From: Zygnema cylindricum
Lineage: Eukaryota; Streptophyta; Zygnematophyceae; Zygnematales; Zygnemataceae
Assembly: GCA_037447655.1 (NCBI GenBank)
Contig: JBBHKE010001948.1
Location: forward strand, 38,393 to 98,157
Length of the DNA stretch: 59,765 bases
Reading direction: 5' to 3'
In this document: in pieces, positions 38,108 to 59,572 of the stretch
Layout: each line of letters begins with the position of its first letter
Numbering within the stretch: position 1 is the stretch's first letter
Notes under the pieces: model-generated
Told to the model about the DNA's origin: nothing
What the model saw: only the letters and a program-made list of their open reading frames with translations
Database searches by the model: none
Program-made: the position numbers and the translations under genes

Positions 38108-40537
38108 CATAGTTCAAAAGTCGGCGCTTTTATGGTAAGCCTTTGGTAGGCGCACAAAACTTGGCACAAAACTCGCGTAGAGTAAGCATACTGTATGTGT
38201 GTGCGTTGTGCACACTCCTGTACGAACGTACAAATATGACGTGCCGCAGCACACGCCGCAGGACGAAATTTTTTAACGAATTGACACGGCGTAGGATGAC
38301 ATTCCGCGGGAAAAAAAACCCGGGAAAAAAAAAAAAAACGCGGACATAAGTCTTATCGTAAGTTGTGTTATGGGCTTTTCATGTGATCTTCATAGATCGC
38401 TACTTTGATTAGCGACCGTCCGATCGTCCAAATCTGACGGTTTAAATAAAAAATACCTCAAAACTCACGGATAAAATAAAAAATTGTTCGAATGTTTTTC
38501 AAATTTAGACATGACGTTTAATTCTCTATCGATCGATGTGCAACTCAACCCTGTTACTATTATTTTTCATTTTGCGACCAATACAATATGGATCTTAACC
38601 ATATTTGTTCAAAACGTATTCTACACACGATTCGAACGCACGTACAATACGTAGAAACTGGAGAGGTCGATTTGAAAAAATCGTAAAAAACGTTAATGAT
38701 ATTTTTCCGTACAAATCCGTACATGTTAAAAAAGTTGAATTGAACATGTACCGCAGTTTGTACGCTTTCCGTTAAATGAGTTGTACAATTAATATATAGC
38801 CCAAATGTTATCACATTATGCTGCATGCATCGGAAAATTTACATCAACTGGTTAAGGACAAGGAGATCAGTGATTACCTGGCAACATGCATAATCGCAGG
38901 TTAAATCCCTCCGATATGCAATTTTATTGTCATAATAACTGTGCTTTTTGTCATAATAACTGTCGTTCACAAACAGGCAGCCATGGCCTTCTCTCTTTAC
39001 CTCTCCGAGAGCATGCAATTTCAAAAAAACAAAGTACAGGCCAGATGCAAATTCCATTTTTCATCATTCAACATTGCACGACGTAACATATTAATGGCGT
39101 CGGTAATGGAATCTTCTTTGAATTTTCGCATTCAATTGTTGAAGTATTTATGGCGGCTTCTTTTCGAAAATTTTGAAGAAGACGCCCGTACACATTTTGA
39201 ACTTACGGCGCTCAAATAGTGTGACGTCGCAACGTCTCTTTTTGGAAATGTCCGTAGACGTCACGATATTTTCCTATATATTCCGTGTGCATCCTGTTCA
39301 GTTTACTGAACAGAAAGTATGGAAACGTGCATCGAATCTTTTCCGTACAGTTTCCGTAAAAATCGAACAGTTACCGTAATTTGTGTATAGGTTGTCATCA
39401 AATTGCAGTTTCAGTTTACAGTAGACGTTTTTTTGCGATTTTTTGAAAATTCGCGTACAATAAGTAGAAACTGGAAAGAAGGAAAAAAACGCGCTTATTA
39501 AACAACTAAACGCGCGTATTGAACAACTAAACGCGCGTATTGAACAACTCCTAACTCCTAGCTGTTCAATACGCGCGTTTTTTTCCCCTTTTCCAGTTTC
39601 TACGTATTGTACGTGACTTTTCAAAAAATTGCAAAAAAACGTCTACTATAAATTGAAACTGAAATTTTACGACAACCTATAGACAAATTACGGTAACTGT
39701 TCGATTTTTACGGAAACTGTACGGAAAAGATTCGATGCACGTTTCCGTACTTTCTGTTCAGTAAACTGAGCAGGATGCACACGGAATATACAGGAAAATA
39801 TCGTGACGTCTACGGACATTTCCAAAAAGAGACGTTGCGACGTCACACTATTTGAGCGCCGTAAGTTCAAAATGTGTACGGGCGTCTTCTTCAAAATTTT
39901 CGAAAAGAACCCGCCATAAATACTTCAACAGTTGAATGCAAAAATTCAAGGAAGACTCCATTACCGACGCCATTAATATGTTACGTCGTGCAATGTTGAA
40001 TGATGAAAAATGGAATTTGCATCTGGCCTGTACTTTGTTTTTTTGAAATTGCATGCTCTCGGAGAGGTAGAGAGAGAAGGCCATGGCTGACAGTTATTAT
40101 GACAAGAAGCACAGTTATTATGACAATAAACTTGCATATCGGAGGGATTTAACCTGCGATGATACATGTCGCCAGGTAACCACTGATCTCCTCGTCCTTA
40201 ACCAGTTGATGTAAATTTTCCGATGCATGCGGCAAATGTGATAATATTTTGACTATATATTATTTGTACCACTCATTTAACGGAAAGCGTACAAATTGCG
40301 GTACATGTTCATTTCAATTTTTTTAACATGTACGGATTTGTGCGGAAAAATATCATTAACGTTTTTCACGATTTTTTTCAAATCGACCTCTCCAGTTTCT
40401 ACGTATTGTATGCGCGTTCGAATCGTGCGTAGAATACGTTTTGAACAACTATGGTCTTAACTCTTAAGGCCATATTGTATGTTTTGCGTACAATAGGCAT
40501 ATTGTATGGGCCTACTTTCAACTACTTTTGAACTATG
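38108..40537. mobile_element. hAT-like family A, copy 6, with nested insertion
   Basis: CATAGTTCAAAAGTCGGCG at 38108 and CTACTTTTGAACTATG ending at 40537 are flanked by perfect 8-bp direct repeats, GATATGAG (38100-38107 and 40538-40545). Without the nested 38599-40454 element it is about 570 bp, like copies 4 and 5 and in inverse orientation to copy 5. Confidence 0.88.
38599..40454. mobile_element. Nested long-inverted-repeat (foldback-like) element
   Basis: The two halves are inverted copies: CCATATTTGTTCAAAACGT at the left end mirrors ACGTTTTGAACAACTATGG at the right. The arms of about 895 bp (38599-39493 and 39573-40454) remain aligned throughout, at about 93-95% by eye, around a spacer of about 80 bp containing CGCGCGTATTGAACAACTAA repeats. 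TCTTAA directly flanks both sides (38593-38598 and 40455-40460), and the insertion interrupts the ...ATGGGTCTTAAGG... segment seen intact in other family A copies. Each arm keeps the same open frame of about 80 codons (MAFSLYLSESMQF...), whose product I do not recognise. Confidence 0.85.
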
Positions 40538-40545
40538 GATATGAG

Positions 40546-41433
40546 ATATGACTACGGTAGATATATCAGTCCAATTTTTGAACCGTGTTTTGCACGTGTC
40601 TACGAAAAGATCGGCATATCGTAATGACATGAACCAGATGGATATCGCCAAAGCCGCACCGGTTTACCGATACATCTCCTCAAAGATCTAAGCGGACTTG
40701 CGGAGTACTCCCTTTAATTTTGCACTCTTTTTTGTCAACTCGCCGACCTTTCCAATTATTCTGGAGAATCGGAATCTCCAGCGTTGGGTTATTGACTGTT
40801 ATTGCCAGCTAAAGTGCCGATTGGTGACGCTGGACTTTTCCACAAATGTAGGAATGACACCGACTTCTGTAGTACGAAAATCGTGTTACGAATTTGCAAT
40901 AAATGGGCTTGGCAAGCACATGCTCGCAAATCTTAGCCCGTAGAGCTGTTTTGTTGTTTTCCGCTGGCTGATCACGCGTACTTTTCTTACTTCGTTTAGA
41001 TTCGGTTCACGCTTCCGTGGATATTTTTTACACATTTACTTTTATAGAATTAGTACTGTCAAAAATGAACGGGCCCCAATGTTTAAGCGACTCCTAAACA
41101 GCTAATACCGATTTCTAACTAAAATGGCATATTGACCTGCCATTGCCAGCAATGCAATGGAGAGCCTCGCGAGGTCATCCGACTCAGCAGCAGGAAGTGC
41201 TGACTGCTGCCATGGCCGTTTTAAGACCTGGCTTTGACGGCATCTCCGTACACATGTATCACGTGTCATCATCATACCGGCCAGTAGGCTCAATTTTCGG
41301 ATGTTTGTTGTCTTCTTCGGATCTTTTTAACGAGTCAAAAAATATCTTCAATCTGCCTTTTTCATGTAAAAATAAGCTTAAGAAAAAAAGAAGAAAAGAA
41401 AGTGATTTGTGAAAACTCCAGCCGTAATAAACC
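40546..41433. other. 5' flank of the fumarate reductase gene
   Basis: No separate gene is seen. It should contain the promoter and leader of the downstream gene; no element could be assigned with confidence. Confidence 0.4.
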
Positions 41434-50504
<9,071 letters not shown>

Positions 50505-52761
50505 GACAAAAGTCGTTGCTGCTTTCGATGTTTACGTAAAGCGACTGTGGAAAATAATGTATATGTGAAGGGGGAAAATGACTCATGAACCAAGTGTTTG
50601 AGAGGTTTGTTAACCTATGTTAAAAATAGGGATTAGTTTGACGGCATACATTTTTGCCTTGAAAACTGTACGTAGAAATTTTGAACACTAATAATCACCT
50701 TTAATTTCGGGGCTGATCCAGTATTTGGAAGCTGACGATTATCAAATACGGTGCAATTTGGGAAGTAATTTATTGTAAGCGAGTATATTCTCGAGTATTG
50801 GGAGAATTGTCGTTTGGTACAAGTAATTTGTCACAAGTTCGTTCATTGGCAGACGTCTTGAAATACAACGTGGCATAATCCCAATGAGAGATGTACTTTG
50901 ACAGTGGAATGGACATCGATCTGTTTGAGTTTGAACAGGAATTTTGTTGTTATGCAGTTTATGTTGCTTTATTACTTATACATTTCGTGATTTATATTGC
51001 ATATGTTGAACACTGATAATTGATACGTTTTCGTTATAGAGATCTGTATAGGCGATATTTAGATGCAATATATTGAATATTTGTAATCACAATATATCAC
51101 TTCGATGTCAGATATTGTTGAAATTGACTGAGACTCACTATTTCAGCTTTTATAGATTACAAGGCGGCTTTCAAAATGGCAGCCAACATGGCAAATGAGC
51201 AACAAACAATCCATTTTTTTCAACAATTCACTTTAGAAATGAAGAGAGAAGTGGAGAAAGGGAAGAGGAAAGCTCAGGTGGTATTTGCGAGATCCTGTAA
51301 TGGAGGGATAATTAAGGACTTTTCATAAACAATTTCTTCACCCTGAGTTCCTCAAGTTGACACCTGATTCATTGAAGACTATATCTTGCGTTTGAACTAA
51401 TCCTGTCCAACAAGAATGTACAAAAAGTATCGAAAACCTGCATTGCAAGAATTCCTATGTAATTAAATAGTACTCAGATTTTTGCGGTACTGAAAAAATA
51501 TTTTTTCTAAAACATTCCCTTGTACACCTGAAGAACAAATGTAAAAATTGAAAAGGACCGGGCGATTATTGAACAAACGTTGGAATGTTGATAATTATTG
51601 GTAAAATTAACAAACATCATTTTTTCAACATCAATATCCTGATATCACAATGTATCGCTCCAATTTTCGATTGATTTACTAATGTTCGGACTGCACACAA
51701 TTTTGTAAGGTAAAGCTATGCACAACATATTGAAGTTAAAACATTCAAATTTGATGGAGCAGAATTATTATATTCTTTCAGGTGTGTACCATTGCATATA
51801 GCATGTTCATGTATGTCTTCGATATGCCATATTCCAAGTCTGTAAAAATGATTGGAATCGCAAGTTTTATGACACATTGACATGATAGTTTTCCAAATGC
51901 CCATTGACGGTTTAATGTTGCAAATATTACATATCTTTACATTTTGTTCCTTGACCATCCTCTGCTGGACATTTACAGTAACATGGAGGATTGGCATTTG
52001 TGCTTGTGCTCATGATAGTCATGGTCAAATTTGTTAGCGCAATAGCAATTTAATGTGAGTTCGTTAAAAACGGTTGTGATGAACATAAGACGAATGGAAA
52101 TGGTCCCGACGATAAAGAAAAGTTGAAAATTTTGAGCCATGAACAGCCAAAAATGAGGAAAAAATGGACACAAAATTGAATAGGGGAAGATTGGCCGAAG
52201 AGCTAAAAACTACACGTACCCATAGAAATTGTTCCTTATTAACAAAATATGAAATCTCGGGTGTGGCAAAAATTGTGACTCATTGACGGTGTGAGAATAA
52301 TATACATTGAAAGCGAAAAAAGGCTCGCCATTTGCTTAAAGAAAATGATAATAACTAACCCTTTCCTTTAAAACACTGCTTCTCCCTCTGAAAAATGAAG
52401 CAACGTATTTGGAAAGGTGACGCTGTCCCCCATATCTCCACAAAACTCCAATACCTAACCATTCACATAAATCCCAGCACCCAAAAATCAGTTAGAACCA
52501 AAGCCATAAAAGATCGGTTGACGAATAACAAACAACTCGTATATTGCAAGATTTGTTGGTCTGTAAATCAATATTTTCATTTGTTGAACTCGAAACTGAT
52601 TACTAAAGAACATGGATGCCATTACTTGGAGCCTAAATCCAATATTTGTCTTGTACCACAATCCCAAAAGCAAAAGAACCAGAGTTTAACAGTTTATACC
52701 CATCAAAACATTCTTCAAATCGTCTACACAATAGTAGGATCTTCCTAAATGTTCCCATCCT
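50505..52761. other. Convergent intergenic region
   Basis: 3' flanks of the plus-strand fumarate reductase and minus-strand GH13 genes. AT-rich. Unassigned open frames such as 52395-52748 (plus, 117 codons) have no recognised domain. Confidence 0.45.
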
Positions 52762-52797
52762 TCATAGATCATAAAAATCTCGATGCAAATCCCAATA
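52762..52797 (-). CDS. Possible last exon of the GH13 gene
   Basis: An acceptor (GGATACTCAG) is followed by eleven codons reading YWDLHRDFYDL and a TGA. The phase is 0, compatible with the donor at 53140. It is short and unproven. Confidence 0.25.
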   Translation of the reverse strand, partial: YWDLHRDFYDL

Positions 52798-53140
52798 CTG
52801 AGTATCCAGGAAATGTTTTCCATTCCACACGCATTTGCTACTAAAAAGGCAACAAATGAGTTTCATTTGTGCTATATCGCCATTCAGAGACATTGTTGTG
52901 CTACTGAAATAAAGACGAGAAATGGATTAACAAGTCGATAAGAACAAACAGTCTAAAGCTTCAATCAAAAAAGATACGATGAGAACGTTACAGATTATAA
53001 AAAGGAAGGGAATAAGTTGATTACTTTTCACACTCATCTTTCGAGCAAAAAGAATATGACAAGGACAGATTACGGATAAAAAAAAAAGTAACAATTAAAA
53101 TAATTTCCTGACATCTCAGGTTCAACAAACCAGAACTCAC

Positions 53141-56100
53141 CGCGGCACTCCAGATTAATCCCAAATTCACCGCTCTGTTCTCGACCAATACGGCTCTTCC
53201 AATGCCTTGATGAATTGGTCCTCTTCCCAGTCCATTGAGAGCATCCAAATATCTTCCATCCTGGAGTGGAACGGTAACTGACTCCTTCTGCAAAAAATGA
53301 AAAGGCAAAAGAAAAAAAAAAACAATTTCCAGTGACTTATGTGAATTGACATAAATAAGCATTGCCTTAAAGTCCCAATCACATATGCGGTATTTACGTT
53401 AAACTTACGTGGAAAAACACATAGACATAAACGTGAAAAACTTCCGTGGAAAAACGTGATCCGTACCATTTGATGCAAAGAAAAAGAAAATGCCTACAAA
53501 TCGTTATTGGAACGGTTGGTTTCGACAGTTCCATGCGGGCAAAACTCACCAGCCGCCATTTCTTCATGGTTTTCACATCGCGAATGCAAACATGCGACTT
53601 TGAAAAAAAAAAAAAAACATGACATCCGAAGATTATCACCCGTACAATATCGCTTGCGTAACACTACGGTGTAACAAGATGGTTTTGAAAGGAGCAAGTA
53701 GTCACGCGCAGAACGAAGGATTCCCGAGGCTTTTGATGATGTCATATGACGTCAACAGTCAGTTGACGTCGGAACGGAAATATTGCACATGTTTTTTTTC
53801 ATGTTTTCTGTCAATGAAGTTTAGTGTGAATACTGCAATTATTATCTGAGTCTATTTTGGCAATTAGAAGGGGTTTTAGCACTTTCGGCCCACCTTTGGT
53901 TTGAAAGACCTCTACAAAATGTAAGTAGTCCTTTTTAAGTACCATCACAATTCATCAAACAGATCATGTAAACGTTTCAACAAGACCCTTATAAACCCTA
54001 AGAAAAACCAAAAAACCCCCAAAAAACTCCAAATATAGACACTGTCTTCTATCCAACTTCTCTACATTAACCGAATCCATTTTTAATCTATCAAACCCGA
54101 GCATATATTGGACCATAAATACTTAAGCATTTTTCTGTACCTCGCAATTAGAGTTAGTGAATTAATACCGTTAAAGCAAGATAACTATTATCTAATTAAA
54201 TCATGGTCGTTGACTTTACTAATTCTGGGCACCTAAATTCTGTTACCTCACTTTTTTTTAAAGAACTTTTTGTGTCAAAAAAACCCGAAACGGAATCAAA
54301 CTTACTAAACTAGAATAGAAAAGAAAGGTGTGGCAATCTGTTTCATTCGCCAATTTTTTCTGCAGGAATTGCTCTCACCCGTTCTCCAAGAACATTAAAA
54401 ATGCCCAAAAGACCAGTTTGACGTTCAGGCGCTGACCACGCGGCTACGATGCATTTCTCTCCATGGAGAATGGAAAATTTGCCTTCTGTAACAGCTGGCA
54501 TTTTCTTCAGTGAAGTCAACGTCGCCAAAAAGGGCTGGAATGCAGGAAAGTCGGAGAGAGGGAGAGAAGGAGATAAGGACAGAACGAGAGAAAGAGAAAA
54601 AACAACAACCATTTGTTACTTCAAGAGTTACACGTTAATAGAAGATATGGAATCTGGGAATACTACATCCAAAACGTCAGTGCTTCACAAAAACGCTTAA
54701 TCGTTATGGTGGCGCTCATTTTACAATGGCTAATCCTAATTTAGCTTTCCTAACATAAGTAAATTTTAATCCAAAAATACTTGAAATTGTCATTGAGTAG
54801 CAACAAGCCTTTCTTTAAAGAATCGTCTCTGAAGATTTATTCATCAAAAATAATTTGAAGGAGAGGAAAGTTCAGGAGAGTGTATGTTATACTAGTCATA
54901 GCTACTTTCTTACACATCTAAGCAACCATTCCATAAACTACTCGCCTCAACTTCGATTTTATGAGTCTCCACATGGAAAGATTAAAAGCATTTCTAAATA
55001 TTGAGTGAAATTACTGCAGCATGTTAAAAATATACATACAAAATATGACCGTCACTAAAAGCATCGTTCTAACAGTCCCTAACAGTGTCTCACCTATATT
55101 TATTTCCTCAGGACAAATGGAAAACGAGGATAAATAATTAAGCATGCAATTATAAGATTCTTATCACCAATTCTGAGAGGAAATTCGGAACGTACATTAA
55201 AATATGAACATTCCAATCATTAGCCTTCAAGTGCGACATATACATTATTTGCATACATATAAATATACATTGAATTTGCACTTTCCAGATATTAGGTTTC
55301 AAGTGCGATCTAATATACACACACACAAATGGAGGCTAATTTAGGGATCGTCTTCAAATAGCTCAGGAGGCTTCTGAGCTTCTGATTCCTACCCATTCCA
55401 CTAAACCCAAAAGTAAGTTGGAAAGAAAAATTAAATGACTTATGTCCACTTTCCTTCTGTTTCAATGCAACAAACAAGTGATAAAATTGCTTCATTGTGA
55501 AAGCAAGTCATTGGTTCCATTGCCAAAGCAAAAAAACAGTTTGATAAATTACCTGATAATAAACAGCAATTAGTAAATGCTTTTTGTAATTGTACTAACA
55601 GTACGGATGAGAAAATGGTGTGGTAATCATCATCTTGTGAATGAAAATGAGATTTGGGCACTTGCAATCCATATTATATACACTCATATTTTGTATTTAT
55701 ACTTCAAAATTCACAATTATGGATCCAGCTAATCTAAAATTTTATTCACAATTTGCTTGTGCGAGTACTAAACCAGTAGATACCTGACATTAGTATAATC
55801 GAGGCTAAATAAAACAAGAGTTAATGTTGTTAGTAAAAGTACATTTAGTGTGGTTAAGAAACATACATTCTTCATTTGTTGGGTTTTAGCTTTTGATGTA
55901 AACCGTTACATGGATGTGAATAACCTTCGACTATCATGAAAAACCACCTATTATGTTTGGATAACTTAACAAAAAAAAAAGAAAGAGGTCGAGAAACACC
56001 TGGCCATCAAAGATGAGGAAGGCACCCTTGTTGAAGGCAGCAAATGCAGTCCAGGCCATGGCAATTTCTCTACTTGGAGCCCTTTTCATGATTCTCATCT

Positions 56101-59100
56101 GTCCCAAACGTGAACAAAATGCAACAAAAGGTTTTGTTGGCATGTTTTGTTCTCACAAAATCTTGAGAATGACTAACATCTACCATGAAGTCGCATAGTC
56201 AATTATAAATTAATCAACCACAAAGTCGTTAATCATTTGGAAGTAAGTCATAAAATATTCAACCGTAAAATAGTCCATCATAAAGTGGTCAACCATAGAA
56301 ATTTTTAATCGTAGGGTAGTCAACTGTAAAGTAGTCAATCATGAAATACATCTGCATTGCTATTAGCGTTGATGTTTTTCTCGTCACTTAAATCATCTTT
56401 TCTTTGAGCACAACTTCCTGATTTCCAATTGGAGACTGCCAATTAAAAGGTGAGAATGACACGTTTCAATCGCAATCCGTCGGATTAACAATCCTACAAT
56501 TGTGCACGAAGAAAAGCAGATTTAAGTGGCAAACAAAACATTAAACGCTAATAGCGATACACGAGGTAGTCCTTCATAAAATATTCAATCATACATTAGT
56601 CAATCTTAAAGTATTCAATCATAAAGTTGTCAACTGCACCAGGACAACCAATGAACCAAAATGGTTTGAGCAGAAAAAAATAATTGGCAAAGTTCAAGGA
56701 AATTTCACTTGATCGTGGTTCTCCACAAAGCGAAGCTTGACTGCATTTTGGGGCAAATAAGCTTCCTGCAAAGACCCAAACGATCCCTTTTTCAAACTTA
56801 TAATTTGTTTTCCACATGCCACTTCCTAAACACCTATTTCCAGACCATAAGATAATCACAACCTGGCTAATCAATCTCTTGCTCTGCAAATTAAAAATTG
56901 ACAAAAAAGAGTTGGAAGTCGTAAGTGGTTTTCTGTCCAGTTTGGAGACTAACACATGAATAATTAAGGGGAACTACAGAACGACATCAAAGATTTTTTT
57001 TTTCCGAATTCATAATATGGATTCAAAAAGATGCTTCATTTGGACTAGTACCAAAAACCGCAACAGACATTACCAAACCCAAAATGAAGCACATCACCAC
57101 CTTGTAGTGAACAGAGTACAAAAACGATAAGAGAAATTCCTAAGCTCAACTTTTGCCCTGGAACAAATGCATGCTTAATTTTACAAAAACTTCAATGCTC
57201 CCGAATGATAAAAAAAAATAATAATAATAACAATAATAATAATAAAAATGTGCTCTCCCATATAAAGCCAACATTTTCTAATTATAGAGTCAAATGCTCC
57301 CCCCCAAAAACAACGAGAATGGGATATTAGCATATACAGCTATGACAACAAAAACAGTTACACCATGGTATTTTTAGTCAATATCTTAATGAAGTCTCAG
57401 GCGTCACTTGATGATTAGCAAATACTGCTCACTTGGGAAAATTAGGTACCAACAGAGAGAGTACGAAACACTTAACATCAGTCTTATGAATTGAATAAAA
57501 GAACATCACTTTCCAGGCTTATCAATGGAATAAATGTCTCAGACAAGTCCTCAAGGTATCCTAGTAATACATTTCTTTATGGTACATAAAACAATCATGT
57601 CAGATAATGCTACCATAACCAGTAAATTGCATAACCGTTCCCATTACCTATAAGTAAAATAAAACTTTCGCTAAAACACGAAGATAACCAACTTTAGTTG
57701 CACCTTTATTTTGCCTTTCACTTCACGCATGTAATCAAATATGTTTCCATAGCGCTTTTTTTAAATAAATATTTTATTACTACTCGAGGCCTGTTTGTAA
57801 CTTGCCTGGAATTGCAACATTTCCAAGTATCTATTTAGACTCTCTCCGCCTCCAACAACAGCACACCATCTGAACCAGAGATCATAGTCATAGACGACAT
57901 CAAATACTCGATAAAGTTCTGCATCACATAAACCAACCCCACCCTGCAAAAAAAAGTACAAGACCAACTCAAAAAGTCAATATTGCCTTTTCCAGGTGTA
58001 TGAGTTGTTCAAAATATCCACACACAGCAAAGGCAAGGGTTTTTATAAGCTCTTTTAGGACTTTTTCAGGTCTTTCGGTTTTTGAATGAAGTAGACGGAG
58101 CTTCAGTTGCAAAAAAAATACCTTCTGGCGTCTTGTTAGGAGAAATTGCACATCACAAGCTTCTGCGAGCCAAAGAACGTCTGGATTCACTTCTGAAACT
58201 CTTCTCCGGGCCTCCTGCAAAAGATTACCATAGTAAAAGCAAAAGTAAATTATACTACATGAATTGGCTGCATTTTTCTTGGAAGCAAATGTGCCATACA
58301 TTGATGAAGAAGCTTGATTCGGCACACAACTTTTACGGTATTCTATTTAGTTGTTTAATGAGGTCAGAGAACCTCTTTTCAGAGCCACAGCTGTGACAGA
58401 GGTCTACAAAAACATAAAAACCCAGTCAGATGAAAAACCGCACATATTTACATAAAATGGTAATGGAGAAACAAGACAAAAGAAGACAGACTCCAAACTT
58501 GGATGGCAAGAAACAAAATATCCATTTTTTAATTAAGCAGCTCAATACATAACAACATTCAATCTTTAACATTGAAAAAAATAGAAAAATAAACAAAAAA
58601 ATGAAGGGATAAAAAGTGGTGTTTATTTGGCATTCTGGATTCACGGAAGTCCTTAAATCTTGCAAAACTCTCACCTCCCAAAACTCTATAGGCACAAAGG
58701 TGGCAACATCACATCGGAAGCCATTAACACCTCTTTTTGCCCAAATCACAAGAGTTTCCACCAAATACTCCCAAAGCTCATGGTGGGAAAAGTCAAGATC
58801 TGCGACATCTGACCATGGTGAGGTTGGGTTTCCATTTTCATCCTGCACTCATGAGAGCGAGTACCAAATATCAAACATAAGATGGAAAGTATCAACTGCT
58901 CAGAGAACCATTCTGACCTGTGCTGTAGATAAAGTGAACACATTTACCGTTCTTTCTATGATATCCATTTCAGCAATCCTCTCAGTGTAAATATGAGTGC
59001 ATTCCCTGGGTAACAGTGTCGTAACAGTGATAATCGCCACATATGTTGGGGAATGGTGATTAGTGCATTAAGTGCTCCATTGATAAAGTAAGAAAAGGAT

Positions 59101-59572
59101 TTTTATGTCTTACACGAGAATTATGGTCTTCAACCAGGAACTCGGTGTTAATCTGTGTTCTAAATAGCCTTCCCAGGAGGGAATAAAATTCACTGACCTT
59201 CTGCCTAATCAGCCACATGTGTATGGATATGTACTCTTTCTTTGTTCACAGGATGTGCAAGGAAACTCAAGAAGATGAAGCTAAATAAGACAACGAGAAC
59301 ACGATGAAGCTAAATAAGGTTTTGCTCCCCCTTGTGGCTGACAGTCAATAAATGAACATGAAAATACAAGAAATGATAGCGCCAAAAAACTGGAGTATGC
59401 AGAAATGTGAACTATAAATGTCACTTAAAAAGCATGTAGACATCACTTACCCTTTTGAACCACTCAGGATGCTCACGAGCTAAAACAGAATCACGTGCCG
59501 TGTGGTTAAAAACTATGTCAATCATCAACCGCATTCCAAGCTCCTTGGTAGCTTCGACAAGGCTCTCAAAAT
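53141..59572 (-). CDS. GH13 alpha-amylase-family glycoside hydrolase, bacterial type, 5' partial
   Basis: Acts on alpha-glucans by the retaining GH13 mechanism. Visible exons, each ending on a codon boundary: 59572-59451, 58842-58675, 58214-58122, 57943-57806, 56765-56709, 56098-56000, probably 55388-55344, then 54534-54379 and 53287-53141. The four conserved regions are present: I DIVFNHT, II GFRCDVA (nucleophile Asp), III WLAEACD (acid/base Glu), IV RFVENHDQ (third catalytic Asp). The middle reads RVFDVVYDYDLWF and AMAWTAFAAFNKGAFLIFDGQ; the last two exons look like the C-terminal beta-domain (LLGIFNVLGER, VTVPLQDGRYLDAL). It resembles bacterial GH13 enzymes more than classical plant AMY. 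The 5' end lies beyond the window. The intron after 57806 has a GC donor (CAG/GCAAGT). After the 55388 exon the frame meets TAA with no visible GT donor. A family B MITE sits in the intron at 56347-56569. Confidence 0.9.
56347..56569. mobile_element. MITE family B, copy in GH13 intron
   Basis: TACATCTGCATTGCTATTAG on the left and CTAATAGCGATACACGAGGT on the right enclose about 223 bp. The interior has CACTTAAATCATCTTTTC and its inverted counterpart GCAGATTTAAGTGGC, as in the copy at 44966. Confidence 0.7.
57210..57246. repeat. (AAT)n microsatellite
   Basis: AATAATAATAACAATAATAA in an intron of the GH13 gene. Confidence 0.9.

Noticed and set aside
39173-39894. Two identical open frames in opposite orientation treated as a gene pair
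   Set aside because: They are the two arms of the palindromic element, and a different, longer frame is conserved as well; not evidence for host genes.
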